Assembly: GCF_023283885.1 (NCBI RefSeq)
Contig: NZ_JAKILA010000025.1
Location: 1-64,000, forward strand
Source of the DNA: Shewanella basaltis
Lineage (GTDB): Bacteria > Pseudomonadota > Gammaproteobacteria > Enterobacterales > Shewanellaceae
DNA: 64,000 bases
Direction: 5' to 3'
Each line of letters begins with the position of its first letter. The first letter of the stretch is position 1. The notes beneath the pieces are model-generated. The model ran no database searches. It had not been told where the DNA came from and saw only the letters and a program-made list of their open reading frames with translations. The translations under genes were made by a program, and so were the position numbers. Below are positions 29,388-39,134 of the stretch, in pieces.

Positions 29388-29698
29388 ATACCAATTCCAT
29401 TAATTATGTGACCAATCAGAGTCACTCAGATTGTTCAGTTTGAGGCGCATTGTTGAAATAATGGTTATTCCCTTCTAAGGCAATGCAACAAAGAAATGAA
29501 CGGTCTGAGTGTCTCCTGCAAGGCGGGTTTCTGTGCCTTCTATGCTGCTTAATAGCATTTTGACGTACGACTGCATGGACGCAGGAGGTAGAACAACGCA
29601 GGAGCAGTTGTCGAGAGCAACTATGCCTACAATTCTATTATTTGCCTAGAAGGCACAGAACTCCCGCTGAATGACCAGATAATTAATGGAATTGGTAT
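29388..29698. mobile_element. 311-bp MITE-like element with perfect 19-bp ends
   Basis: ATACCAATTCCATTAATTA (29388-29406) and its exact complement (29680-29698) bound the element. Inside, a second pair (GCGGGTTTCTGTGCCTTCT and AGAAGGCACAGAACTCCCGC) is complementary apart from one extra base, so the whole element can fold into a long hairpin. There is no coding capacity. Confidence 0.75.
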
Positions 29699-29751
29699 CA
29701 TGGTTCACCTGCACCACTGTGAGCCAGACACAACAATGTGTCTCTTTAATA

Positions 29752-29860
29752 CACAAAAGTCGATAATCCAGTCTGCATGACCAATAATCACAGCCCGTAA
29801 AGGGTCTGCTTAAAACAAGCGCCCTTTTGTTGAATGGCTATTTGCAAATAATATGCTTTG
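29752..29860 (+). mobile_element. Decayed fragment of the 295-bp MITE family
   Basis: This stretch lines up with the middle of the copy at 39891-40185: AAAAGTCGATAA, TGACCAA, CAGCCC, TTGTTGAA and TTTGCAAATAA occur in the same order and spacing with many substitutions. Its ends are not recognisable. Confidence 0.5.
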
Positions 29861-30060
29861 AAATCACATGCTGTAGAGCAACATATTTTACAATACACAG
29901 TCACCTAAATGATTCCCTCCATGCACTTTACGCTTGAGCCACACTCCGCCCAGCAAAGCCAATAAAACCAGTACATTATAAAAGCTGATATTTTTTAGCT
30001 TGCTATTCGTTTCCCGCCTTTTTAAGCTACCTAGCACTAATAACTAAAAAAAGTAAAAAA

Positions 30061-30624
30061 ATGTTCGGATCCCTGCGAAAGAAAAAGACTGATGTCTCGG
30101 TCTTATCTGACATGGTAACAAAACAACGACGATACGATAGCCTTGTCAGGGCTTTGCACACAGACATCTACCGCTACGCCTTTTGGCTTTGTGGTGATAA
30201 ACATGTGGCAGAAGATATCACTCAAGAAACCTTTTTACGTGCATGGCGCGCATTAGACTCCTTAAAAGATGATAAAGCTGCAAAAGCGTGGCTTATCACA
30301 ATTTTAAGACGAGAAAATGCCAGACGTTTTGAACGTAAACAATTTGACTACAGTGATGTCGAACAGGAATTACTTGAAGATGTACTGTCAACCAGTAATG
30401 AAGATGAGACTGAACAATATTGGCTTCGTCGCCAAATAGGTAAGCTCGATGTAGAATACCGAGAGCCTTTGTTATTGCAACTGATTGGTGGATTTAGCGG
30501 TGATGAAATTGCCGACATGCTCGAGCTTAATCGAAATACTGTCATGACACGTTTATTCAGAGCACGAAACCAATTAAAAGAAGCATTAGAAGCACCAGAG
30601 GTAAGAGGTCAATCAAATGGATGA
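30061..30624 (+). CDS. ECF-type sigma-70 factor
   Basis: This 187-residue protein has region 2 (YRYAFWLCGDKHVAEDITQETF LRAWRAL, split here only for length) and region 4 (GFSGDEIADMLELNRNTVMTRLFRAR). These recognise the -10 and -35 promoter elements. Its stimulus and target genes are not evident. The chosen start at 30061 lacks a clear ribosome site; an in-frame ATG at 30112 would give a protein lacking only a charged leader. It overlaps the next gene, its probable regulator, by eight bases. Confidence 0.9.
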   Translation: MFGSLRKKKTDVSVLSDMVTKQRRYDSLVRALHTDIYRYAFWLCGDKHVAEDITQETFLRAWRALDSLKDDKAAKAWLITILRRENARRFERKQFDYSDVEQELLEDVLSTSNEDETEQYWLRRQIGKLDVEYREPLLLQLIGGFSGDEIADMLELNRNTVMTRLFRARNQLKEALEAPEVRGQSNG

Positions 30625-31324
30625 TCTACAATTTCGTCGCCAAGCCTATGGCGATCCAAACAATCAATCTGAAGCGTTTTTAACACATTTAGCTGAAAAC
30701 AAAGACGATGCTAAATTTGTTAACGACCTAAAAGCATTTGACCAAAAATTAACACAAGCATTGAATATCGATGTGCCAGAAGGTTTAGCTGACAAACTCT
30801 TATTGCGACATCAACTGAGCCAGCATCAACAAACCCAAAAGCGTGGTCGTTACATGATGGCGATGGCAGCATCGGTTGCTTTTGTTGTGGGTGTTAGCTT
30901 TAGTTTATTACGTTTTACTCCGCTTAACTTAACAGAAAACTCATTAGCCCATGTTCACCATGAAACCAAAGCATTAGTCATGGAACAAGACATTGGATTT
31001 AATGATGTCAACTTTAAACTAGCCAGTTTAAAGGGCCTAAACGACTCCAAATTTATTAAGCAACCCGGACGAGTGTTTTACACCTCTTATTGTGATTTTC
31101 AAGGGGTAAAGTCACTGCATTTAGTGATGGCCGATGACTTAGGCAATAAAGTAACCTTGTTTATCGTCCCAGTTGAAAGTCGCATGGTGTTAGAAGAAGC
31201 CTTTGCAGATAATCAATACAAAGGAAAAAGTTTTCAAACAGCCGATGCCTATATGATCTTAGTAGGCGAGCCCGCATCTGACTTAGATTTTGTCAAAAAA
31301 GAAGTTGAAAACACCTTTATATAA
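30617..31324 (+). CDS. DUF3379 membrane protein, probable anti-sigma factor
   Basis: This 235-residue protein has a charged N-terminal part (about 75 residues), one membrane helix (MMAMAASVAFVVGVSFSLL) and a C-terminal periplasmic domain. That is the layout of single-span anti-sigma factors, and the overlap with the ECF gene supports that role. The N-terminal part lacks the Cys/His zinc motif of ZAS-type anti-sigma factors. DUF3379 proteins regularly sit after such sigma genes in Shewanella and Vibrio-like bacteria. The regulatory role is inferred. Confidence 0.8.
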   Translation: MDDLQFRRQAYGDPNNQSEAFLTHLAENKDDAKFVNDLKAFDQKLTQALNIDVPEGLADKLLLRHQLSQHQQTQKRGRYMMAMAASVAFVVGVSFSLLRFTPLNLTENSLAHVHHETKALVMEQDIGFNDVNFKLASLKGLNDSKFIKQPGRVFYTSYCDFQGVKSLHLVMADDLGNKVTLFIVPVESRMVLEEAFADNQYKGKSFQTADAYMILVGEPASDLDFVKKEVENTFI

Positions 31325-31342
31325 TAGTTTAAATTATTGACT

Positions 31343-31378
31343 AAAATCCGCTACCTCATTGAATAGCGGATTTTTTTT
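31343..31378 (+). terminator. Terminator after the sigma/DUF3379 operon
   Basis: AAAATCCGCTA (31343-31353) pairs with TAGCGGATTTT (31364-31374), followed by a T run. It lies 18 bp after the stop codon. Confidence 0.92.
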
Positions 31379-31456
31379 GGCCATGAAAAAATTCAAAGTG
31401 TGAACTAACGCAAACTTCTGCTAGGATTGCGTCCATAAAAATAATTAGGATAACGT

Positions 31457-32914
31457 ATGGACATTCAAACACCAATCATCATTACATTCATTGGCTATTT
31501 AGCGTTAATGATGGGCATAGGCTATTGGGCTTACCGTAAAACAGACACTGTAGATGATTATATTCTTGGTGGCAGAAAAATGGGGCCTGCGGTAACCGCT
31601 CTGAGCGTGGGTGCATCAGATATGTCGGGCTGGTTATTATTAGGCTTACCAGGTGCGGTTTATCTCAGCGGACTTGGCGAAGCCTGGATTGGCTTTGGGC
31701 TAATCGTCGGAGCTTGGCTCAACTGGCTATTTGTCGCCAAGCGCTTACGTATTTATACCCTAATGGCAGATAACTCTCTTACATTACCTGACTTTTTTGA
31801 AAACCGCTTTCACGACAGCCATGGTCTATTGAGAGTCGTGTCAGCTGTCACTATTTTAGTGTTTTTTACGTTTTATGCGTCATCAGGTATGGTCGGCGGG
31901 GCAATATTATTTGAAAAAGTATTTGGCCTCGACTACACCATGGCCTTAATCATAGGCTCATTCATTATTGTGTCATACACATTTGTGGGTGGTTTTTTTG
32001 CCGTAAGTTGGACTGACTTTTTTCAAGGCTGTTTAATGTTAATTGCCTTGCTTATTGTGCCTATGACGATATTTAGTCAACCAGATACACAAGTTGGTTT
32101 TGAACAAATAGATCCTGCAATGCTGTCATTTATTAACGACAACACCACAATATTAGGTTTAGTGTCGTTATTGGCATGGGGATTAGGGTATTTTGGACAA
32201 CCGCATATTTTGTCGCGCTTTATGGCTATTGGCGATCCAAAAGATTTAGTCCTTTCACGCCGTATCGCTATGAGTTGGATGATATTATCCTTAGTTGGAG
32301 CCTTAGCAACAGGGATTGCCGGCAGCCTATACTTTGCTGCTACGCCATTAGACAACCCAGAAACAGTCTTTATCAATTTAGCCCACATTGCATTTAATCC
32401 TTGGATTGGTGGCCTGCTCATCGCCGCTATTTTATCTGCGATTATGAGCACTATCGACTCACAACTATTAGTGTGTTCAAGTGTGATCACAGAAGATTTC
32501 TACCTCAAGTGGCTACGCCCTAAGGCAAGCGATAAGGAACTCATGCTCGTTGGGCGTATGGGGGTCATTGCAATTGCGTTAGTGGCAGGCATAGTCGCAT
32601 TAAATCCAGACAGTAGTGTACTGGGGTTAGTCAGTTATGCCTGGGCTGGCTTTGGCGCCGCTTTTGGGCCAGTTGTAATCTTGTCATTGTTTTGGCGTGG
32701 CTATAGTCGAAATGGCGCAGTACTCACCATTCTCGTAGGAGCAATTACCGTTGTGGTATGGAAACAGCTCACTGGTGGAATATTCGATTTATACGAAATC
32801 GTTCCAGGCTTTATATTCGCCACATTGATCGGGGTTGTAGCAAGTAAACTGTCGCCTCCTGCACCTAAAACAATCGCCGATTTCGATACCTTTAATGCGG
32901 CATTAAAATCATAA
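31457..32914 (+). CDS. putP: Sodium/proline symporter PutP
   Basis: This 485-residue inner-membrane protein belongs to the sodium:solute symporter family with about thirteen helices. PutP signatures are present: DDYILGGRKMGPAVTALSVGASDMSGWLLLGLPG near the N-terminus and the sodium-site segment AILSAIMSTIDSQLLVCSS. It imports proline with sodium, fitting a marine organism. A putA gene is not in the window. The ATG at 31457 has AGGATAA upstream. It appears to be a single-gene unit between two terminators. Confidence 0.93.
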   Translation: MDIQTPIIITFIGYLALMMGIGYWAYRKTDTVDDYILGGRKMGPAVTALSVGASDMSGWLLLGLPGAVYLSGLGEAWIGFGLIVGAWLNWLFVAKRLRIYTLMADNSLTLPDFFENRFHDSHGLLRVVSAVTILVFFTFYASSGMVGGAILFEKVFGLDYTMALIIGSFIIVSYTFVGGFFAVSWTDFFQGCLMLIALLIVPMTIFSQPDTQVGFEQIDPAMLSFINDNTTILGLVSLLAWGLGYFGQPHILSRFMAIGDPKDLVLSRRIAMSWMILSLVGALATGIAGSLYFAATPLDNPETVFINLAHIAFNPWIGGLLIAAILSAIMSTIDSQLLVCSSVITEDFYLKWLRPKASDKELMLVGRMGVIAIALVAGIVALNPDSSVLGLVSYAWAGFGAAFGPVVILSLFWRGYSRNGAVLTILVGAITVVVWKQLTGGIFDLYEIVPGFIFATLIGVVASKLSPPAPKTIADFDTFNAALKS

Positions 32915-32961
32915 AACGCAAATTGGCTTTGTGCTTAATCATGCATAATTGCCTACGTGAA

Positions 32962-32992
32962 GGTAACACAATCATTTACTGGTTGTGTTACC
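32962..32992 (+). terminator. Terminator after putP
   Basis: GGTAACACAA and TTGTGTTACC form a perfect 10-bp stem with an 11-nt loop. A pyrimidine-rich stretch ending in TTTTTT follows. It is 47 bp past the putP stop. Confidence 0.8.
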
Positions 32993-33186
32993 ACTCCCCT
33001 TTTTTGCCCACTTAATTTACCTCATTGTTTTTTAACGTTTATATTACATTTTGTACAAATGAATATTTTTTAATTAATGTATTTATGCAAACTGTGAGCA
33101 AAGCATATTTACATATACTGCCGTGCTATCAAGCACCTAGAACACCATGCCAAAGTAAAATTAACCTAATATTAACAATAACTAAC

Positions 33187-33203
33187 ATCTGGTCGGAGTT
33201 GTT
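33187..33203. promoter_or_regulatory. FadR-like site upstream of fadL
   Basis: ATCTGGTCGGAGTTGTT keeps one good FadR half-site (TGGTC) and a weaker second half. A related GTGGTCATACAAG lies at 33249-33261. Both are in the 389 bp region upstream of the porin gene, which otherwise shows the putP terminator and AT-rich sequence with no supported gene. Confidence 0.4.
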
Positions 33204-33303
33204 AGTAACATAGCACTTACCTAAGATGCCCCAGACATAACACCATGAGTGGTCATACAAGTTAACATTTGTACGTCATGGTAATAATAAATGGGAAACA
33301 ATA

Positions 33304-34587
33304 ATGAATAAGTTCAACAAGACTCTTCTCGCTTCAGCAGTGTTATTAGCCAGCGCACAAGCTTCTGCTGCAGGTTTTCAACTTAACAGCCAATCAGCAA
33401 CAGGAATCGGCCGTGCAATGGCTGGCGATGCCGTAATAGCAGACAATGCATCAGTGTTATCACGTAACCCAGCAGCAATGGCATTATTTGATAACAGCTC
33501 ACTCTCTTTAGGCGCTGTTTACGCCGATATCGATGTAACAGTGTCTGATGTAACAGGCTCATACGGCGGCCAAGATGTTGACTATGGTAGCGAACACGAT
33601 GCTGCTGATTCAAAAGTCATCCCTAATTTTTACTACATAAACCCAATTGATGACAAATGGGCTTTTGGTATTGCAGCATTCAGTAACTATGGTACAGGTA
33701 CAGATTTAACGGCATTAGCAGACAGAACGCCAACCGTTGGCGGCAACGCAGTGCCATTACCTACACCAGTTGATTTACTCGGTAACACTGAAGTGGTTAC
33801 GATTAACTTAAATACCAGCATGTCATATCGCATTAACGATCAATGGAGCCTAGGTTTAGGCCTTGATGCGGTATACGGCAGTGGCACATTAACCCGTACC
33901 ACCGAAAACACACAAATTGGCAGTATTGTTGACGTTGAAGCAGATGGTTGGGCGTTAGGTGGTATTGCAGGTATTGTGTATGAAATCAATCAAGACAATC
34001 GTTTTGGTCTAAGCTATCGTTTAAGCCCAACATTAACTGCAAAAGGTGATGTCAATTATGCTTATTCTGAATACAACGAAATTGATATCCCAATTGCCGA
34101 TATTGCCCAGTTTGCCGGTTTCCACCAGCTAACCAATGACTTTGCAGTACATTACACTGCACAATGGACTAACTGGAGCAAGTTTGATCGAATCGAAGTC
34201 ATCGACGGTGACAACGGCGCAGCACAAACAGACTTAAAAGAATATCACTGGAAAGACTCGTGGTTTTTAAGTTTAGGTGCAACTTATAACTTAACGCAAG
34301 ATTGGACATTGCGCGCGGGTATTGCGACCGATGAAGGTGTGGTTAACCAGCACTCATCACTGTCAATTCCTGACTCTGACCGTACCTGGTATACCGCCGG
34401 CGCCAGTTATGATCTAACCCGTAACGCAAGTGTTGATTTTGGTATTGCCTTTGTGCGAGGTGAAGATGTTACCGTACTAGAAAACAGTGCAATCTTACCA
34501 ATGGTGCCAGGCTTAGACAGCGAAATTTCAGCACAAACACGCTCAAATGCCGTGTATTACTCTGTACAATATAACTACAGCTTTTAA
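33304..34587 (+). CDS. fadL: FadL-family outer membrane fatty acid transporter
   Basis: This 427-residue protein has a signal peptide ending ASAQASA, then the family N-terminus AGFQLNSQSATGIGRAMAGDA and the NPAAM motif (SRNPAAMALFD) that form the hatch. The rest is a 14-strand beta-barrel ending with the aromatic YSVQYNYSF, as outer-membrane insertion requires. It brings long-chain fatty acids across the outer membrane, feeding the FadIJ pathway encoded at 18431-21873. FadL-like sites for FadR upstream support this link. Confidence 0.9.
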   Translation: MNKFNKTLLASAVLLASAQASAAGFQLNSQSATGIGRAMAGDAVIADNASVLSRNPAAMALFDNSSLSLGAVYADIDVTVSDVTGSYGGQDVDYGSEHDAADSKVIPNFYYINPIDDKWAFGIAAFSNYGTGTDLTALADRTPTVGGNAVPLPTPVDLLGNTEVVTINLNTSMSYRINDQWSLGLGLDAVYGSGTLTRTTENTQIGSIVDVEADGWALGGIAGIVYEINQDNRFGLSYRLSPTLTAKGDVNYAYSEYNEIDIPIADIAQFAGFHQLTNDFAVHYTAQWTNWSKFDRIEVIDGDNGAAQTDLKEYHWKDSWFLSLGATYNLTQDWTLRAGIATDEGVVNQHSSLSIPDSDRTWYTAGASYDLTRNASVDFGIAFVRGEDVTVLENSAILPMVPGLDSEISAQTRSNAVYYSVQYNYSF

Positions 34588-34664
34588 GTGAATGCGGAGT
34601 GTATATTCCGCCTAAGACGACAATATTAAGTCACTGTTATTTATCACTTAGTATGTTTACAACC

Positions 34665-34700
34665 AAACCGCCTCTTGCTTGTCATTAGGCGGTTTTTTTA
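34665..34700 (+). terminator. Terminator after fadL
   Basis: AAACCGCCT (34665-34673) pairs with AGGCGGTTT (34687-34695) and is followed by a T run, 78 bp after the stop codon. Confidence 0.92.
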
Positions 34701-34803
34701 TATCTAATGGTTCTAATATATGAAATTTTTCTAATAAACATATTGCACCCACAACCAAAGTCCATTAGAATTTTCTTATGGACTTTACATAGGTGCTATT
34801 ATC

Positions 34804-35856
34804 ATGCCTCGGTTTCTCACTTCTTTGTCTGTTATTTGTGCCTTATACACAGTGCTTCCTTTACCCATATTGGCAGCGACTCATGATATAGAGACAATCA
34901 CAGTTCAATTTACCAACCAGCGACAACCGCGAGTGTTTGACGCCAAAATCGAACCCGTTAAAGCCGCAACAGTGTCAGCGCAAACCTCCGGGCGCATCAT
35001 CAACATTTATTACGATGTTAATGATTTAGTGCCTCAAGGTGCTGCACTGCTCGAAATCACTAACAAAGAGCAAGGTGCAAGCTTAGCCGGTGCAGAAGCC
35101 GAATTAGCCAAAGCTCAGGCTGTTAATAGTGAAGCTCAAGCTCAATACAATCGCTATAAATCACTCTTTCCCAAAGGGGCAATATCAAAAGGCGCAATGG
35201 ATGAAGCAACAGCAAAAGCTAAATCTGCAAAACAAGCAGTAAGCGCAGCAAGAGCTTTACTTGTAAAAGCAAAAGAAAGCTTAAACTACACCATCGTCAG
35301 CGCGCCATTTAGTGGCCGTGTTACCGAGCGCTTTGTTGAACAAGGCGAAACCATCTCTTATGGCCAAGCGCTATTTTCAGGTTACGATCCAAAAACGCTT
35401 AGAGCGGTCTTTCAGATACCACAACAAGATGTGACTCACGTCAGGCAACTTAACGAGGTTCGAATCCAATTAGCTGATGGGCGAGTCATTACGGCTAATA
35501 ACATTGAACTATTTAATTTTGCCGATCCGCAAACACATAGCCATGCTGTTAGAGTCAACTTTACTCCTACAAACGACAGCGACAACCTTGTAGGCCAGTG
35601 GGCAAAAGTCATGTTTGAGCAACCCACTCAATCAAGCTTATTTGTACCAATGTCTGCAATCCATCAGGTTGGCGATCTCACCTCGGTATACCGTAAAAAC
35701 GGTGACAGATTTGTGCTCAATCAAGTTCGTCTAGGCTTTATTGATGAGATTGCACAACAAGTCGAGGTGTTATCTGGGTTAATGCCATCAGATGAAGTTG
35801 TCATCAACGCTGCACAGTACTTAATCAATAAGCCAGCAACTAAGGTAAAGGAGTAA
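34804..35856 (+). CDS. RND efflux periplasmic adaptor (membrane fusion protein)
   Basis: This 350-residue protein has a signal peptide (LTSLSVICALYTVLPLPILA), a lipoyl/hairpin region (TSGRIINIYYDVNDLVPQGA and a long Ala/Lys-rich coiled coil), and a beta-barrel domain with SAPFSGRVTERFVEQGE. It links an inner-membrane RND pump to an outer-membrane channel. The pump follows four bases after the stop. No outer-membrane channel gene is nearby. Confidence 0.88.
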   Translation: MPRFLTSLSVICALYTVLPLPILAATHDIETITVQFTNQRQPRVFDAKIEPVKAATVSAQTSGRIINIYYDVNDLVPQGAALLEITNKEQGASLAGAEAELAKAQAVNSEAQAQYNRYKSLFPKGAISKGAMDEATAKAKSAKQAVSAARALLVKAKESLNYTIVSAPFSGRVTERFVEQGETISYGQALFSGYDPKTLRAVFQIPQQDVTHVRQLNEVRIQLADGRVITANNIELFNFADPQTHSHAVRVNFTPTNDSDNLVGQWAKVMFEQPTQSSLFVPMSAIHQVGDLTSVYRKNGDRFVLNQVRLGFIDEIAQQVEVLSGLMPSDEVVINAAQYLINKPATKVKE

Positions 35857-35859
35857 CCT

Positions 35860-38800
35860 ATGCCGTCGTCAGAACGTTCAACTCGTTTAGGCATTTCAGG
35901 CAATATCGCGCAGGCTTTTCAGCACAGCGCTATTACCCCCTTGCTGGCGATTTTGGGACTACTACTGGGTATTTTCGCCGTCATTATTACGCCTAAAGAA
36001 GAAGAGCCACAAATCGATGTCACCTTTGCCGATGTCTTCATTCCTTATCCGGGCGCAACACCAAGTGAAGTGGAGCACCAAGTCACTTTACCTGCTGAGC
36101 AAATTATTTCAGAGATTAAAGGCATAGATACTTTGTACTCGTTTTCACAACCGGACGGTGCATTAATTATTGCAATCTTTGACGTTGGAGTGCCACGGGA
36201 CGAAGCCGTAGTAAACCTCTACAATCAGTTATATTCCAACCGCGATAAATTTAATTATGCTGCAGGTATTGGTGAGCCATTAATTAAACCACGGGGCATA
36301 GATGACGTGCCCATCGTCGGGTTAACCTTGTGGTCAGAAGATCCTAACATAACGACTGCGCAGCTAACCTCGGTAGCTTCAGTGCTTGAAACAGAACTCA
36401 AACGCATCCCGGGTACCCGTGAGATTTACAGCCAAGGGCAACACGAACTAGTATTAAACGTTCGTTTAGACCCTATCAAAATGAACAGCTATGGCGTCAC
36501 TTTTACCGACATAAGCCAGGCATTACAAGACAATAATCAGACTTCTGCATTAGGATCTTTAACACAGCATAATCAAGAGATTAAACTCAAGACGGGTGAG
36601 TTTTTACGCAATGTTGATGACGTAAAAAACTTATTAATTAACGTTAATTCTGCGACTTCAACAGGGGCTGCAGGCGTCGTCTATTTAGCCGACATCGCAG
36701 ACATATCACTGCAAAGCGACATTCCTAAACAAAGTGCTTGGCATGTTAATCAACAAGGCAGTTATCCTGCCGTTACCATTGCCATCGGTAAACAAGCTGG
36801 CCAAAATGCCGTCGATATTGCTAATGCAGTGCTAACCAAAATTGAAGCGGTCAATAATGTACTGATCCCTGATAACGTTAAGGTGGCTGTTTCTCGTAAT
36901 TATGGGCAAACTGCCGGCGATAAATCTAACACGCTTATTTTTAAATTGATTTTTGCAACATGTGCTGTTGTGCTTTTAGTGCTTTTCACCATGGGGCTTC
37001 GTGAATCAGCGGTAGTTGGTATCGCCATTATCATTACGTTGGCCATCACATTGTTTGCATCATGGGCATGGGGATTTACGTTAAACCGTATTTCATTATT
37101 TGCCCTTATTTTTTCAATCGGTATTTTAGTCGACGATGCGATTGTGGTCGTCGAAAATATACACCGTCACATGGCGCTCAGTAACAAACCCATTCGCGAG
37201 CTTATTCCCCGGGCTGTCGATGAAGTTGGTGGGCCAACGATTTTAGCCACCTTTACTGTTATTGCTGCATTATTACCCATGGCATTTGTGTCAGGACTCA
37301 TGGGGCCATACATGAGCCCTATCCCGATTAATGCCAGCATGGGAATGCTTATTTCATTGTTAATCGCTTTTATCATGACCCCATGGTTAAGCAGTCATCT
37401 ACTCAAACCACATAAACATCACGCACACGATGAACCAACTGCTGAACAAGCAACTGCGCTAACTCGCTTTTTTACAAAAATAATGAGCCCATTTCTGATT
37501 GGAGATCATGCCTCTAAAGCACGTAAAGGCTTAGCGCTTGCAATTATGTTGCTTATTGCATTTGCCGTTGCTTTGCCTGTATTTCAAGCGGTGGTACTAA
37601 AGATGCTGCCATTTGATAATAAATCAGAGTTTCAAGTCATGGTAGATATGCCAGAGGGTACACCCGTTGAACAAACTCAGCGTGTTCTACAAGATTTAAG
37701 CCAATACCTCACAACTGTTGAAGAAATCGATCATATTCAACTCTATGCAGGTACCCATGCACCGATGAACTTTAATGGATTAGTGAGGCATTACTTTTTG
37801 CGCAGTAGCCAGGAACTGGGCGACATTCAAGTGAACTTGGTCGACAAGAAACATCGTGATCGCGACAGCCACACGATTGCATACTCAGTGCGCGACCCCT
37901 TGCAACGTATTGCCACGAAATATAACGCTAACGTAAAAATAGTTGAAGTACCTCCAGGTCCACCCGTGTGGTCGCCGATTGTCGCTGAAGTATACGCGCC
38001 AACCACGGCATTACGAGAACAAGCAGCCAAGGACTTATTAACAAGGTTTAAAAATACTGACTACGTTGTCGACATGGACATCTTCTTACCTGCACAGCAA
38101 CAGCAATGGCAAGTTGTCATAGATAGAAGTAAAGCGCGTTTGCTAGGCGTGCCCTATGGCAGCATAGTCGAGGCCATTAATACAGCTGTCAATGGTAGTG
38201 ATGTCAGTTATTTACACCTAGAACACCGTAAACACCCTACCCCCATCCGTTTACAGGTAGATGAAGCTGCAAAAGTCAATTTACAGCAAGTATTGCAACT
38301 GCGAGTGGTTAATCAACAAGGCACTCAAATTGCGCTCAGTGAACTGGTGAATGTTAAGCAACAGCACATAGATGCACCGATAGTACACAAAAACATGGTA
38401 CCTATGATTATGGTTATCGCAGACATGGCCGGCCCGACAGGGAGTCCACTGTACGGAATGTTTGATATGGTCAGCCAAATTAATTCAGAAACCGAGCAAG
38501 GCGATCTTAATTACCCTATTAAACAGCATTTTGTTGCACAGCCCGACGGTTTAACTGATATAGCCATTTTATGGGATGGTGAGTGGAAAATAACTTACGA
38601 AACGTTCAGAGACATGGGGATTGCCTATGGCGTTGGCATGATCGCCATATACCTGCTCGTGGTCGGGCAGTTTAAATCATACATTGTGCCATTAATTATT
38701 ATGGCCCCCATTCCACTTACCGTTATAGGTGTAATGCCAGGCCATGCCATATTAGGTGCGCAATTTACCGCACCCTCAATGATAGGGATGATTGCACTTG

Positions 38801-39102
38801 CGGGCATTATTGTTCGGAACTCAATTTTACTGGTCGATTTTATTAATCAACAAACTGCCGCAGGCGTTCCTTTTGAACAGGCGGTTATTCACTCTGGCGC
38901 AGTAAGAGCAAAACCCATCATGTTAACTGCGCTAGCAGCAATTATCGGTGCATTATTTATTATTGATGACCCCATTTTTAACGGGTTGGCAATCAGTTTA
39001 ATTTTCGGAATTTTTATCTCAACCCTGTTAACGCTCATTGTGATCCCAGTACTGTATTACGCAGTGATGAAATCTCATGTAGCGAACAAAACCATTAATT
39101 AA
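35860..39102 (+). CDS. RND family efflux transporter, inner-membrane pump
   Basis: This 1080-residue protein is an AcrB/MexB-like pump with twelve membrane helices and two large periplasmic loops. The proton-relay segment GILVDDAIVVVENIHRHM contains the paired Asp residues. The N-terminal region starts a little later than usual and the protein is longer than AcrB. It matches the group related to cation/multidrug pumps of the MdtC/HAE1 type. The substrate is unknown. Its operon context with DUF2892 and rhodanese genes is notable. Confidence 0.88.
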   Translation: MPSSERSTRLGISGNIAQAFQHSAITPLLAILGLLLGIFAVIITPKEEEPQIDVTFADVFIPYPGATPSEVEHQVTLPAEQIISEIKGIDTLYSFSQPDGALIIAIFDVGVPRDEAVVNLYNQLYSNRDKFNYAAGIGEPLIKPRGIDDVPIVGLTLWSEDPNITTAQLTSVASVLETELKRIPGTREIYSQGQHELVLNVRLDPIKMNSYGVTFTDISQALQDNNQTSALGSLTQHNQEIKLKTGEFLRNVDDVKNLLINVNSATSTGAAGVVYLADIADISLQSDIPKQSAWHVNQQGSYPAVTIAIGKQAGQNAVDIANAVLTKIEAVNNVLIPDNVKVAVSRNYGQTAGDKSNTLIFKLIFATCAVVLLVLFTMGLRESAVVGIAIIITLAITLFASWAWGFTLNRISLFALIFSIGILVDDAIVVVENIHRHMALSNKPIRELIPRAVDEVGGPTILATFTVIAALLPMAFVSGLMGPYMSPIPINASMGMLISLLIAFIMTPWLSSHLLKPHKHHAHDEPTAEQATALTRFFTKIMSPFLIGDHASKARKGLALAIMLLIAFAVALPVFQAVVLKMLPFDNKSEFQVMVDMPEGTPVEQTQRVLQDLSQYLTTVEEIDHIQLYAGTHAPMNFNGLVRHYFLRSSQELGDIQVNLVDKKHRDRDSHTIAYSVRDPLQRIATKYNANVKIVEVPPGPPVWSPIVAEVYAPTTALREQAAKDLLTRFKNTDYVVDMDIFLPAQQQQWQVVIDRSKARLLGVPYGSIVEAINTAVNGSDVSYLHLEHRKHPTPIRLQVDEAAKVNLQQVLQLRVVNQQGTQIALSELVNVKQQHIDAPIVHKNMVPMIMVIADMAGPTGSPLYGMFDMVSQINSETEQGDLNYPIKQHFVAQPDGLTDIAILWDGEWKITYETFRDMGIAYGVGMIAIYLLVVGQFKSYIVPLIIMAPIPLTVIGVMPGHAILGAQFTAPSMIGMIALAGIIVRNSILLVDFINQQTAAGVPFEQAVIHSGAVRAKPIMLTALAAIIGALFIIDDPIFNGLAISLIFGIFISTLLTLIVIPVLYYAVMKSHVANKTIN

Positions 39103-39134
39103 TCACATGGGCATCGCGCCCAAAGGAGATCGAC

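Larger units (their letters stand above)
29335..30060. other. Intergenic stretch built from decayed mobile elements
   Basis: The 726 bp hold a 311 bp inverted-repeat element (29388-29698) and, directly after it, a diverged fragment of the 295-bp MITE family (29752-29860). No gene is supported. The last 200 bp are AT-rich and presumably carry the promoter of the sigma-factor gene. Confidence 0.7.

Noticed and set aside
33025..33213. 62-residue reading frame upstream of fadL
   Set aside because: It lies in an AT-rich regulatory region, overlaps a FadR-like site and has no coding features.
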